Below, in pieces: positions 26,758 through 35,726 of a DNA stretch of 64,000 nucleotides. Origin of the DNA: Clostridium sp. CAG:762 (GTDB lineage: Bacteria > Bacillota_I > Bacilli_A > RF39 > UBA660). The first letter of the stretch is position 1; every line of letters begins with the position of its first letter. The notes below the pieces were generated by a model. That model was not told the origin of the DNA. It did no database searches and saw only the letters and a list, made by a program, of their open reading frames with translations. The stretch is taken from NCBI GenBank assembly GCA_000432575.1, contig HF996836.1:7656-71655 (forward strand). The letters run 5' to 3'. A program made the translations under genes and the position numbers.

Positions 26758-26780
26758 GAAAAAAAAGAATGCTATGTTTG

Positions 26781-27683
26781 TTAAATTTTGCATATTAACT
26801 TTTTAGCATCTTCATATGTAAATCTTACTTCTCCATCGTGTAACTCTTTTATATAGCTATTTTCTTTTAATTTTCTTAAGGCCACGAGTTCAATGTTGCT
26901 TACTCTTTGGTGGCTTATGTTTAGGATTTTGCGCACTTCTTCTATGCTTTTATATTCTCCATCTGCGAGTCCATATCTTAGGTATAAAACTTGTTTTTCT
27001 TTTGTGTTTAGGTTGCTTTTATTTTCGATTATGTCAATTAATTGTTCATTTAATATTTGTTTGTTGATATCTTCACTTTCTACGGAGACAATTTTTTCTA
27101 ATTCGTTTCCTTTCATATCAATTGTGTTATTTAAGGAAATATTTTTGTTTTCTAATAATTTTAGAATTTTATTGACTGTTTTTTCGTCGCAGTTAAGTAT
27201 TTGTGCTAATTCTTTTGTTGTTGGATAGTTTTTATTTGAATTGTAATATAGGTATTGTTTTAATTTGTCTATATGTGCACACATGTAATTGGGTATTCTA
27301 ATTGTTCTTGTTTCATAATATAGTGCTCTATCTATTGCTTGTCTTATCCTCCATGTGGCATAGGTTGAGAAGCGACATTCTTTTTTTAGGTCAAATTTTT
27401 CTATTGCTTTTATTAGTCCTATATTGCCATATTGAATTAGGTCTGTGAGGTCTAAGCCACGGTTAAGTCTTTTTTTTGCTATGCTTATTACTAATCTTAG
27501 ATTTTTTTGGATGGCTTCATCTCTTGCTTGGATTTCTCCATTTTTTATTCTTTTAAATAGTTCTATTTCTGTTTCTTTGGTTAGAATATCACTAGGTATT
27601 TCGCTGAAATATTGGCTAAGTATGTTAAGATCTTTTTTTTGTTTTTTTAAGTATAGTATTTGTTTGGATTTTAAGCTTTCCAT
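26781..27683 (-). CDS. RpoD-like sigma factor, third of three in tandem
   Basis: The 300-residue protein has sigma-70 regions 1.2 to 4 but no region 1.1. Region 2 reads [37 protein letters not shown] and ends [17 protein letters not shown] (about residue 110). Region 4 is [27 protein letters not shown]. The recognition helix [10 protein letters not shown] differs from the usual TRERIRQIE, so -35 recognition may be altered. The tail [10 protein letters not shown] resembles that of the first gene of the trio. A G6 tract (27691-27696) serves as ribosome site with seven bases to the ATG. Confidence 0.88.
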   Translation of the reverse strand: MESLKSKQILYLKKQKKDLNILSQYFSEIPSDILTKETEIELFKRIKNGEIQARDEAIQKNLRLVISIAKKRLNRGLDLTDLIQYGNIGLIKAIEKFDLKKECRFSTYATWRIRQAIDRALYYETRTIRIPNYMCAHIDKLKQYLYYNSNKNYPTTKELAQILNCDEKTVNKILKLLENKNISLNNTIDMKGNELEKIVSVESEDINKQILNEQLIDIIENKSNLNTKEKQVLYLRYGLADGEYKSIEEVRKILNISHQRVSNIELVALRKLKENSYIKELHDGEVRFTYEDAKKLICKI

Positions 27684-27726
27684 GTTTTGTCCCCCCTTTT
27701 TTTGTGTTATCTATTTTTTTGTTGTA

Positions 27727-28662
27727 TTATATTTTCTGGTTTTTTTTTTCTTTTGTTTTGTATGGAGAACCTACTGTATTATAATATTCTTTTACGTATA
27801 TGTTATTTCTTAATTTTCTTAATGCTTTGGCTTCAATTTGTCTTACTCTTTCACGGGTTATGTTAAAGATTTTTCCTAATTCTTCTAAGGTTCTTGTTTT
27901 GTTATCAATTACTCCAAACCTTAAATATAATACTTTTCTTTCTCTTTCGGTTAATGAGGATTCATCAATTATTCTAACCAATTCACCTTTGGCTGCTATT
28001 TCTTCTAATGGTATGGATTCTCTGTCTTCAAGTAAATCAATTAGTTCGGTATCTTCGTCTTCGCCAATGCCAGTGTTTAATGAAGATGGTTTATTTATGA
28101 TTACATCAAATATTTTATCTATTTTTTCATCGCTGTAATTGAATTGTTGTTGGATTTCTTCCATACTGGGATTGATACCATTTAGTACATAATAGTCATT
28201 TATATACCTTTTTACTTTGTTTACGTGTTCCATCGTATGAACAGACACTCTTATGACTCTTCCTTTATCAAATATTGCTCTGGTAATGGCTTGTCTTATC
28301 CACCTTGTGGCATATGTTGAAAATCTGTAACCTTTGGCAATATCAAACTTTGCTATGGCTTTAATTAGGCCAAAGCAACCTTCGTTTACTAAGTCAAGGA
28401 ACTCTAAACCACGATTAGTGTAAATTTTGGCAATACTTACTACTAAACGAATATTTTTTTCTATCACTTCTGTTTTCGCTTCTTCATCACCTTGTTCAAT
28501 TCTTTGGAATAGTGCTTTTTCTTCTTCTGCTGTCAATAGTTGTTCGTTTAATTCGCTTAAAAATTGCTTTGATATATCAATATCAGGTAAATATTGTTCT
28601 TCTATTTGTTGGTTTTTTATATTTTGATCATTTTTTAATTCATTATGATATAATTCTTTCAT
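27727..28662 (-). CDS. RpoD-like sigma factor, second of three in tandem
   Basis: The 311-residue protein carries region 1.2 (ISKQFLSELNEQLLTAEEEKALF), region 2 (LEFLDLVNEGCFGLIKAIAKFD, FSTYATRWIRQAITRAI) and region 4 with the canonical TLEELGKIFNITRERVRQIEAKALRKLR. Region 1.1 is missing, as in group 2 factors. I start at 28662 because a G7 tract (28670-28676) precedes it by seven bases. A start at 28770 would overlap the preceding gene by about 85 bases. It lies 22 bases after the first sigma gene and 43 before the third. It could be the housekeeping factor of this genome or a stress paralog. Confidence 0.88.
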   Translation of the reverse strand: MKELYHNELKNDQNIKNQQIEEQYLPDIDISKQFLSELNEQLLTAEEEKALFQRIEQGDEEAKTEVIEKNIRLVVSIAKIYTNRGLEFLDLVNEGCFGLIKAIAKFDIAKGYRFSTYATRWIRQAITRAIFDKGRVIRVSVHTMEHVNKVKRYINDYYVLNGINPSMEEIQQQFNYSDEKIDKIFDVIINKPSSLNTGIGEDEDTELIDLLEDRESIPLEEIAAKGELVRIIDESSLTERERKVLYLRFGVIDNKTRTLEELGKIFNITRERVRQIEAKALRKLRNNIYVKEYYNTVGSPYKTKEKKNQKI

Positions 28663-28684
28663 TTTTCTTCCCCCCCTCTTTCTT

Positions 28685-29638
28685 TTATTTAATAAGTTTT
28701 TTTGCTTTTGTTTTTGTTTTGGTGTTGGTCGAATTGCGTACTTCTCCATCATACAATTCTTTAATTTCATTGTTTCTTCTTAATTTTCGACAGGCTTTGA
28801 ATTCGATTTGTCTTATTCTTTCTCGTGTTAGTTTATATATTTTACCTATTTCTTCTAAGGTGCGATATTCTCCATCATAAATTCCAAATCTTAGGTATAA
28901 TATTTCTTTTTCTCTTTCGGTTAGGTTACTATTTTCAATGGCTTCAAGTATTTGTTTGCTGAAAATGATTTTGTCTGCGTCAATTTCGTCTTTGTCTTCG
29001 ATAAAATCAACCAATTCATCATCGCTGTCATCACTTATTGGTGTTGATAATAAAACCATTTTTGTTTTAGCCATTGATATTGTGTTTTCAACCACATTTT
29101 TGTCCCAATGTAAATACGTTGCAATTTCTTCTTTTGTTGGATATTTTCCATTATCACGATAATATTCATTGTTGTAATCTTTTAATAATTTTATTCTGTT
29201 TTCTTGATGTGCTGGTATTTTAACTGTTCTTCTTTTTTCTAGAATACTACGTGTTATTGCTTGTTTTATCCACCATGTGGCATATGTTGAAAATCTGCAA
29301 CCTTTGGCAATATCAAACTTTTCTATGGCTGTAATTAGTCCTATGTTGCCTTCTTGAATTAAGTCAAGAAAATCCATACCACTTCCTACATATTTTTTGG
29401 CTTCGCTAATTACTAATCGCAGGTTTTTGGTAATAACTTCATTTTTTGCTTCGATATCTCCATTTTTGATTTTTTCAAATAGTTCTTCTTCTTGTCCTTT
29501 TGTTAATAATTCTTTTGGTAATTTGCTAATGTATTCATCTAGTCCGTTTATGGTGGTTACATGGTCTTCAAAATTTTCTACTTTTTTGCCTTCTAATTCT
29601 ACTTCTGTTAAATCTTTTTCATAGTTAAAATTATTCAT
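28685..29638 (-). CDS. RpoD-like sigma factor, first of three in tandem
   Basis: The 317-residue protein has region 1.2 (LDEYISKLPKELLTKGQEEELF), region 2 (GMDFLDLIQEGNIGLITAIEKFD and FSTYATWWIKQAITRSI), region 3 and region 4 TLEEIGKIYKLTRERIRQIEFKACRKLR. No region 1.1 is seen. A consensus promoter lies at 29672-29700, and a G7 tract (29646-29652) gives the ribosome site seven bases before the ATG. It heads the three-gene sigma operon. The three copies differ throughout, so the duplications are old. Confidence 0.88.
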   Translation of the reverse strand: MNNFNYEKDLTEVELEGKKVENFEDHVTTINGLDEYISKLPKELLTKGQEEELFEKIKNGDIEAKNEVITKNLRLVISEAKKYVGSGMDFLDLIQEGNIGLITAIEKFDIAKGCRFSTYATWWIKQAITRSILEKRRTVKIPAHQENRIKLLKDYNNEYYRDNGKYPTKEEIATYLHWDKNVVENTISMAKTKMVLLSTPISDDSDDELVDFIEDKDEIDADKIIFSKQILEAIENSNLTEREKEILYLRFGIYDGEYRTLEEIGKIYKLTRERIRQIEFKACRKLRRNNEIKELYDGEVRNSTNTKTKTKAKKLIK

Positions 29639-29671
29639 AAAATCTCCCCCCCTTTTTGGTTAACGTGCTAT

Positions 29672-29700
29672 ATCTTACCACATATATTTGATTTTGTCAA
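29672..29700 (-). promoter_or_regulatory. Sigma-A promoter of the triple sigma operon
   Basis: On the minus strand: TTGACA (29695-29700), 17-bp spacer ending TGG, TAAGAT (29672-29677). Confidence 0.8.
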
Positions 29701-29713
29701 ACATTTTTTTGCT

Positions 29714-29740
29714 GAATAAAAGTCTACGGTTGTAGACTAT
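29714..29740 (-). terminator. Terminator after uvrA
   Basis: The stem AGTCTAC/GTAGACT with a 4-base loop is followed on the minus strand by TTTTATT. Confidence 0.8.
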
Positions 29741-32550
29741 AGATATTTCTTTAAATATTTGCCTGTGTAGGATGTGCTTACTTTGCTTATTTGTTCAGGC
29801 GTGCCTGTGCATACTACATTTCCACCTAGATTGCCTCCTTCTGGGCCTAAATCAATGATGTAATCACATACTTTGATAACATCCATGTTATGTTCGATAA
29901 TTATTACGGTATCTCCATTGTCAACAATTCTATTTAGTATTTCTAGTAATTTTTTGATATCGTGGATGTGTAGACCAGTGGTTGGTTCGTCTAAGATAAA
30001 GATGCTTCTTCCTGTTGGCTTTTTTTGCAACTCTTTAGCTAATTTGATTCGTGCGGCTTCTCCCCCACTTAAACTTGGAGCAGGTTGTCCTAATTTCATG
30101 TACGAAAGTCCTACATCCATTAAAACTTGTAATTTATTTTTGATTTTAGGAATGTTTTCAAAGAATGTAAGTGCTTCTTCAACTGTCATGTTTAGAACGT
30201 CATTGATATTTTTATTTTTATATTTTATTTCTAGGGTTTCTCGGTTATATCTTGTGCCGTGGCATACTTCGCATGGAACGTATACGTCTGGCAAAAAGTG
30301 CATTTCTATTTTTTTGACACCATCTCCCCAGCAGGCTTCACATCTTCCACCTTTGACGTTGAAGGAGAATCGGCCTTTGTTATATCCTTTTATTTTGGCT
30401 TCTTTGGTCTCGGCAAAGACATCTCTTATATCATCAAATACGGATACGTATGTGGCTGGATTGCTTCTTGGGGTTCTTCCTATTGGAGATTGACTGATAT
30501 GAACTACTTTGTCTATTTCTTCTATTCCTTTTATCTCTTTGACTTTTCCAGGTCTATCTTTGAAGTTATAATATATATTTTGGGCTAGGGATTTATATAG
30601 AATTTCGTTTACTAAGGTGGATTTGCCACTTCCAGATACTCCTGTTACGCATATCATTTTTCCTAGTGGGAATTTGACACTGATGTTTTTTAAATTGTTT
30701 TCACTGGCTTTAACAACTTCTAAGTATTTGCCTGTACCTTTTCTTCTTTTTTTTGGAACTTCTATTTTTAATGTATGTTTTAGATATTGTCCGGTTAAAC
30801 TGTTTTCGTTATTCATTACTTCTTCTGGGGTACCGTATGCCATGACTTTTCCTCCATGTACTCCTGCATATGGTCCTATATCAATGAGGTAGTCGGCTTG
30901 AAGCATGGTGTCTTCATCATGTTCAACTACGATTAGGGAATTACCTAAATCACGCATTTCTTTTAGGGAGTTAATTAGTTTTTGGTTATCACTTTGATGT
31001 AATCCAATTGAGGGTTCGTCTAATACATATAAAACTCCTGTTAATCTTGAACCTATTTGGGTAGCAAGTCTTATTCTTTGAGCTTCTCCGCCACTTAGGG
31101 TTCCAGCTTCTCTAGCTAACGTTAGATATGAGAGTCCTACATTTATTAAAAATGTTAGTCTGGAATTTATTTCTTTTAAGATTACCCCAGATATCTCATT
31201 TTGTTCTTCACTTAGTTTTAAGTTGCTTAGGAATTCTTTTAATTCTAGAATGGATAAGCAGGTTACTTCATAGATGTTTTTTTTGTTTATTAATACGGAT
31301 AGAACTGATGGTTTTAATCTTGCTCCATGGCAGATAGGACAAGTCATTTCAACCATATATTGTTCGATCCATTCTCTTATCCATGTGCTTTTTGTTTCCA
31401 TGTATCTTCTTTCTAAGTTGGTAATGATTCCTTCAAATGTGTCTTTTGTTTTTCTAGTGGAGCCACTTTTTGATACATAGTTATATTCTAATACTTCACT
31501 TGTTCCATATAGAATAATATCTAATTTATCTTTTTCGATGTCTTTCATGGGTGCATTCATATCAATATTAAAGTGTTTACATAATGTTTCTAATTGGGTA
31601 TATATAATATTGTTGGTGTCTTCAACGTTAATTGCCACGATGGCTCCATCGTTTAATGATTTGGTTTTGTCAGGAATAATCAAATCAGGATCTAATTTAT
31701 ATTTGACACCAAGACCTTTACATTCTGGGCAGGCACCGTATGGAGCATTAAAGGAAAATATCCTTGGTTCTAATTCGTCTAGGGAATAATCACAAAATGG
31801 GCAGGCATAGTTTTCACTTAAGATGATTTCTTTATCGTGGAGGACATCAACAATTACTTTACCGTGAGATAATTTTGTGGCTGTTTCTAATGATTCATAT
31901 AGTCTACTTCTAATATCTTTGTCAATTACTAATCTATCAATTACTACGTTGATGTTGTGTTTTTTGTTTTTTTCTAGGCTGATTTCTTCGTTTAAATCAC
32001 AGACTACATCATCTATTTTGGCACGTATGTAGCCATCTTTTATTAGTTTTGTTATTGTTTCTTTGTGTGTGCCTTTTTCTCCTTTAACAATTGGGCTTAA
32101 TATCATGATTTTAGTGTCTATTGGTAGTTCTAATACTTTATTTGTCATTTCTTCAATGCTTTGGGGTTTGATTGGTATTTTGTGTACGGGACAATATGCT
32201 ACGCCTATACGGGCATATAATAGTCTTAAGTAATCATATATTTCTGTAACAGTGCCTACTGTACTACGTGGATTTTTGTTGGTAGTTTTTTGGTCAATGC
32301 TAATACTGGGACTTAATCCTTCGATTAAATCAACATCAGGTTTATCTGTGTTTCCTAGGAATTGTCTTGCATATGCTGATAAGCTTTCTACATATCTTCT
32401 TTGTCCTTCGGCATATATTGTATCAAATGCTAAGGAAGATTTTCCACTTCCTGATACTCCAGTTATGACTACTAATTTGTTTTTTGGTATCTCTATGTCT
32501 ATGTTTTTTAGATTGTTTTCTCTTGCCCCTTTAATAATAATTTTATCCAT
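29737..32550 (-). CDS. uvrA: Excinuclease ABC subunit A
   Basis: The 937-residue damage sensor of nucleotide excision repair has two ABC modules. Walker A motifs are GVSGSGKSSLAFDT (near residue 31) and GVSGSGKSTLVNE (near 637). ABC signatures are LSGGEAQRIRLA and LSGGEAARIKLA. Zinc cysteines occur in CPFCDYS...CPECKG and in CEACWGDG...CEVCHG. I use the ATG at 32550 with AGGTGA upstream; a GTG nine bases before is less likely. It is transcribed alone from a consensus promoter (32581-32609). uvrB lies separately at 45235. Confidence 0.98.
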   Translation of the reverse strand: MDKIIIKGARENNLKNIDIEIPKNKLVVITGVSGSGKSSLAFDTIYAEGQRRYVESLSAYARQFLGNTDKPDVDLIEGLSPSISIDQKTTNKNPRSTVGTVTEIYDYLRLLYARIGVAYCPVHKIPIKPQSIEEMTNKVLELPIDTKIMILSPIVKGEKGTHKETITKLIKDGYIRAKIDDVVCDLNEEISLEKNKKHNINVVIDRLVIDKDIRSRLYESLETATKLSHGKVIVDVLHDKEIILSENYACPFCDYSLDELEPRIFSFNAPYGACPECKGLGVKYKLDPDLIIPDKTKSLNDGAIVAINVEDTNNIIYTQLETLCKHFNIDMNAPMKDIEKDKLDIILYGTSEVLEYNYVSKSGSTRKTKDTFEGIITNLERRYMETKSTWIREWIEQYMVEMTCPICHGARLKPSVLSVLINKKNIYEVTCLSILELKEFLSNLKLSEEQNEISGVILKEINSRLTFLINVGLSYLTLAREAGTLSGGEAQRIRLATQIGSRLTGVLYVLDEPSIGLHQSDNQKLINSLKEMRDLGNSLIVVEHDEDTMLQADYLIDIGPYAGVHGGKVMAYGTPEEVMNNENSLTGQYLKHTLKIEVPKKRRKGTGKYLEVVKASENNLKNISVKFPLGKMICVTGVSGSGKSTLVNEILYKSLAQNIYYNFKDRPGKVKEIKGIEEIDKVVHISQSPIGRTPRSNPATYVSVFDDIRDVFAETKEAKIKGYNKGRFSFNVKGGRCEACWGDGVKKIEMHFLPDVYVPCEVCHGTRYNRETLEIKYKNKNINDVLNMTVEEALTFFENIPKIKNKLQVLMDVGLSYMKLGQPAPSLSGGEAARIKLAKELQKKPTGRSIFILDEPTTGLHIHDIKKLLEILNRIVDNGDTVIIIEHNMDVIKVCDYIIDLGPEGGNLGGNVVCTGTPEQISKVSTSYTGKYLKKYL

Positions 32551-32580
32551 TTTTATCACCTACTTATTTGTTTCTTTAGT

Positions 32581-32609
32581 ATTATAATATACGAGGAAAA
32601 GAATGTCAA
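32581..32609 (-). promoter_or_regulatory. Sigma-A promoter of uvrA
   Basis: On the minus strand: TTGACA (32604-32609), 17-bp spacer, TATAAT (32581-32586). No clear LexA box overlaps it. Confidence 0.85.
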
Positions 32610-32715
32610 GGCTCTTTCATACATTTGTTTGGAAAAAAGTGGTATTTTTGAAATGTGGTGTTTTTTGTATTGATTTTCTGTCTTTTTGTGGTACAATTTT
32701 ACTTTGTGAGGAAAT

Positions 32716-33372
32716 ATGGAAAAGAAAAATTATATATTTGTAACTGATATTAATTATTTAATAAGACTGCTTCAGGAAGATATTGATAGGTATTCTAGGT
32801 TACTTAATGCTGTTGCTTTGTTGGGAAAATTTGATAAGAAGATAAAATTGACTGTTAATCATGATTATAAGGATACTAATTTGGTTTACGCTGTAGATAA
32901 AGATAATAAGGTATTTGCATTTTATGATAACTGTGAACGTGATATGAAAAAAAGATATACTTTATACGTTAGGGATAGAGATATTGTTAAAAAGTATTCT
33001 TTTAAATACAAGATAAATGAAGAAAAAATTGGATACTGTTTTGGTAGTAGTCATATTTTATGGGTATCTTTTAATGAAATGAATTTGGAGTTACCTGGTG
33101 ATATTTTTTATAATTTAAAGGTATCTAATAAATTTAATGCAAAAATAGTGGCTAGGATACTAGATGAGTTGAAAGTGAAAGATGAAATTAGTTTTGAAGA
33201 TTTTTCTAATGTTATTTTAAGTGTTAACAGTTTTGAGAATTTAGGTAAGATAACTTTGTCTAAAAGCGAGAATGATATTTTGCTACATGAACAGAAATAT
33301 TGTAATGGTATTTTAACCGAAGAATATATTCGTGAAATTAAGAAAAATGTGTTAAAAAAAGGCATATCATAG
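32716..33372 (+). CDS. Hypothetical protein, 218 residues
   Basis: I do not recognise this protein. It is soluble, charged and without signal or membrane segments. The first half (VTDINYLIRLLQEDIDRYSR) looks helical, the middle is rich in beta strands with repeated DKDNK/DRD turns, and the end is helical and basic (REIKKNVLKKGIS). It is preceded by GTGAGGAAAT and a weak promoter, followed by a terminator, and faces the sigH cluster. It may be specific to this lineage. Confidence 0.65.
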   Translation: MEKKNYIFVTDINYLIRLLQEDIDRYSRLLNAVALLGKFDKKIKLTVNHDYKDTNLVYAVDKDNKVFAFYDNCERDMKKRYTLYVRDRDIVKKYSFKYKINEEKIGYCFGSSHILWVSFNEMNLELPGDIFYNLKVSNKFNAKIVARILDELKVKDEISFEDFSNVILSVNSFENLGKITLSKSENDILLHEQKYCNGILTEEYIREIKKNVLKKGIS

Positions 33373-33390
33373 TGTATGTCTTTTGTTTTT
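33357..33390 (+). terminator. Terminator after the 218-residue hypothetical gene
   Basis: The stem AAAAGGCATA/TATGTCTTTT (with G-T pairs) is followed by GTTTTTT. Confidence 0.6.
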
Positions 33391-33408
33391 TATTGTGGAA
33401 CTCGTCTT

Positions 33409-34017
33409 TTAGTTTTCTACTAAGTCTTTTATCTTGTTTTTTATTCTTTGTAGAGCATTATAAACTATTTTAGGATCTAATTCTAAGATTATGGCGATTT
33501 CGTTGGTGTTCATGCCCCCTGTTCTCAGTTCGTATATTCTACTTTCTAAATGGGTTAGTTTATCTTTTATTTGATAATCTAATTCGCTTGCATTTTCAAA
33601 GTGTAACATGTTGTTTTCAGGATTATATTTTTCATCTATGATGTAGTTGAGTAAATCATTATCGTTATCATTATCAGTTTGGAAGTTGAAGGATATTGAT
33701 TCATTTAGAATTTTATTTTTGGCTTGGTCTAGTCTTTTTAGGTAAGTTTTTAATCCTCGGTCAATGCATATTGTGGCAAATGTGTAAAAAGATGCTTCGT
33801 TATTATCATTATAGCTTTTTATGGCGGTTTCAAAGGCTATCATTGCTTCTTGTGATAAATCATTTTTGTCAATGCCTTTGTTGTTGTTATAAGTAAATTT
33901 CATGTATTTGTTAACTATTTTGTCTATGATGTGTTTATATTTGTTATAAAGTATGTCCATGGCTTCTTCACTGTGCTCACTAATTAAATAAAGTAATTCG
34001 TTGTCGTTTTCTTCCAT
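33409..34017 (-). CDS. sigH: Sigma-H-like RNA polymerase sigma factor
   Basis: The 202-residue factor has a region 2 (DKNDLSQEAMIAFETAIKSYN and FYTFATICIDRGLKTYLKRL) and region 4 (LTHLESRIYELRTGGMNTNEIAIILELDPKIVYNALQRIKNKI). Size and layout match the SigH class that starts sporulation and competence programs. The gene order mrnC-rlmB-sigH is the same as in B. subtilis (mrnC-rlmB-yacP-sigH), with yacP missing. It lies two bases after rlmB. The protein has diverged, so the name rests partly on synteny. Confidence 0.8.
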   Translation of the reverse strand: MEENDNELLYLISEHSEEAMDILYNKYKHIIDKIVNKYMKFTYNNNKGIDKNDLSQEAMIAFETAIKSYNDNNEASFYTFATICIDRGLKTYLKRLDQAKNKILNESISFNFQTDNDNDNDLLNYIIDEKYNPENNMLHFENASELDYQIKDKLTHLESRIYELRTGGMNTNEIAIILELDPKIVYNALQRIKNKIKDLVEN

Positions 34018-34019
34018 AA

Positions 34020-34724
34020 TTATCCTCGTCTATTGATTATTTCGTAAATTATTATTCCTGTAGCAACAGAAGCGTTTAAGCTATTAACTTTTCCTGTCAT
34101 GGGAATGCTTGCTATATAATCACAGTTATCTCTAACAATTCGACTAATTCCCTTTCCTTCATTGCCGATTACTAAGCAAATAGGCATTTTATAATCAATA
34201 TCACTTATATTTGTGGAACTCATGTCAGTTCCGATTATCCAATAACCTCTGTCTTTTAGATATTTGATAGTATTTACTAGGTTGGTTACTTTTATTATTT
34301 TGATGTTTTCGATGGCCCCAACACTCGTTTTGATAACAGTGCTATTTATTCCTACACAACGATCTTCTGGAATAATAATGGCATCTACTCCTAAGGCTTC
34401 ACTGGTACGTATTATTGCTCCAAAATTATGTGGATCTTCTATGTGATCTAACATTACTATTAAAGGATATTTTTTATTTATATTGTTTATTATTTCTTTT
34501 AAGTCGTATGTTTTATAATCATTAACTAGTGCTATTATGCCTTGATGTAATCCATTAACCATTTTATCTAATTTAAAAATATCTAAATAAGTAATATCAA
34601 TGTTTTTGTCTTTTAATAAATCTAATATTTTTTTATCATTAAATTTCTTTGATAAATATAATTTGTTAATTTTGCTATTGTTTAATAATTTTTCATATAC
34701 AACATTTTTACCATATATATACAT
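34020..34724 (-). CDS. rlmB: 23S rRNA 2'-O-methyltransferase RlmB (SpoU family)
   Basis: The 234-residue SPOUT methyltransferase has an N-terminal substrate-binding domain (MYIYGKNVVYEKLL) and the three SpoU motifs: LDHIEDPHNFGAIIRTSEALGVD near residue 92, CLVIGNEGKGISR near residue 180 and IPMTGKVNSLNASVATGIIIYE near residue 208. It modifies G2251 in the peptidyl-transferase region. It sits two bases after mrnC and two bases before sigH. Confidence 0.93.
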   Translation of the reverse strand: MYIYGKNVVYEKLLNNSKINKLYLSKKFNDKKILDLLKDKNIDITYLDIFKLDKMVNGLHQGIIALVNDYKTYDLKEIINNINKKYPLIVMLDHIEDPHNFGAIIRTSEALGVDAIIIPEDRCVGINSTVIKTSVGAIENIKIIKVTNLVNTIKYLKDRGYWIIGTDMSSTNISDIDYKMPICLVIGNEGKGISRIVRDNCDYIASIPMTGKVNSLNASVATGIIIYEIINRRG

Positions 34725-34726
34725 AA

Positions 34727-35098
34727 TTATAACTCCTTTACATAAGAAAGTATTTCATTTAATCTATCTTTGTTATTTATATATAAATAACCTATTAAGG
34801 CTTCAAAGCCTGTGGCATGTTTATAGGTTAGAATATCAGTATTTTTTGGGTGTGCTTTTCTTTTGTTGTTGCGACCTTTTCTTACAATGTCTAATTCATT
34901 ATCATTTAGGATTTTGGCTTGAATTAGGTGGTTTAAAAAATTTACTTGTCCATATGCGGATACGTATTTAATTGCTTCTTTTTGTAAATCGTCTATTTTG
35001 GATATGTCTTTGTCTATCAGGTGTTTTCTTATGAATAATTCATATACTGAATCGCCTAAATAAGCTAAGACCAATATGTTATCGTTATCAAAATTCAT
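34727..35098 (-). CDS. mrnC: Mini-ribonuclease III
   Basis: The 123-residue protein is an RNase III catalytic domain without the RNA-binding domain. LAYLGDSVYELFIRKHLI near residue 12 contains the metal-binding signature, and GFEALIGYLYINN near residue 98 the second half. It matures 23S rRNA ends in Bacillus. The neighbours rlmB and sigH keep the Bacillus order; cysS is not upstream here, rsmD is, after a 73-base gap. Confidence 0.93.
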   Translation of the reverse strand: MNFDNDNILVLAYLGDSVYELFIRKHLIDKDISKIDDLQKEAIKYVSAYGQVNFLNHLIQAKILNDNELDIVRKGRNNKRKAHPKNTDILTYKHATGFEALIGYLYINNKDRLNEILSYVKEL

Positions 35099-35171
35099 AA
35101 ATTACTCCTTTTTTAGTAGTTAAATTATATCATTATAGGGTGAAAAGTACAAGTTAAAAAGGTATGTGTTA

Positions 35172-35726
35172 TTATTTAGTGTTTTTATAAATTGCTACAT
35201 ATCTAATAGCATATTTTTTTGTTTTAAGTAGTTTTATGTTGCCATATTCTTCTTTTAATATGTCATTTTGATATTCACATACTACTTGTCCATTTTTGTT
35301 TAGTAAATTATTTTGATTTATATAATTTAAGATTTTATCTATAATTTTCATATTATATGGAGGATCTATAAATATTAAATCAAAACTAATTTTATTATCG
35401 CAAAAATATTTTAGGGATGTCATATAATCCATTTGTAAAACTTTGTAATTATTAACTTTGTAATTATTTAAATTTTTTAATATTGTTAGATAGCATTCTT
35501 TATTATTGTCTACAAAATATGTATATTTACTGCCATTGCTGATAGCTTCAATACCGAGATTTCCACTTCCAGCGAACAAATCTAAGCAAATGCTATTTTG
35601 AATGTTATCTTGAATCATGGCAAAAACTGATTCTTTTACACGATCCATGGTTGGTCTTGTTCCTTGAATATTATAGCCTAAAATATTTCTTCCTTTTAGA
35701 CTGCCACTTATAACTTTCAAAGGCAT
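35172..35726 (-). CDS. rsmD: 16S rRNA (guanine966-N2)-methyltransferase RsmD
   Basis: The 184-residue enzyme starts MPLKVISGSLKGRNI, then has RPTMDRVKESVFAM, the SAM-binding DLFAGSGNLGIEA near residue 49 and the catalytic IDPPYN near residue 119. It overlaps the end of ylbF by ten bases. The order ylbD-ylbE-ylbF-rsmD follows Bacillus, with ylbG lacking. Confidence 0.95.
   Translation of the reverse strand: MPLKVISGSLKGRNILGYNIQGTRPTMDRVKESVFAMIQDNIQNSICLDLFAGSGNLGIEAISNGSKYTYFVDNNKECYLTILKNLNNYKVNNYKVLQMDYMTSLKYFCDNKISFDLIFIDPPYNMKIIDKILNYINQNNLLNKNGQVVCEYQNDILKEEYGNIKLLKTKKYAIRYVAIYKNTK

Larger units (their letters stand above)
26280..26780. other. Long intergenic module 1, upstream of the KinB-like gene
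   Basis: About 500 bases without a normal gene. Reading on the minus strand towards the kinase there are: repeat copy F, two AACACCCGTACAG motifs 52 bp apart, a sigma-A promoter, a GGAGGTG leader with a 12-codon frame, a degenerate CATAGCAAA, a small hairpin within GTACGG...CCGGA-like sequence, TGTCTACG, and two tandem TGTCGAA sites. A 36-codon frame (26352-26462, starting MSTAANVGVYVY) covers the hairpin but has no ribosome site. The same parts recur at 38964-39462. Confidence 0.7.

Noticed and set aside
28663..28770. Longer N-terminus (MKLKNCMMEKYAIRPTP...) for the second sigma factor
   Set aside because: It overlaps the end of the preceding sigma gene and ignores the G7 ribosome site. The start at 28662 fits both neighbours.
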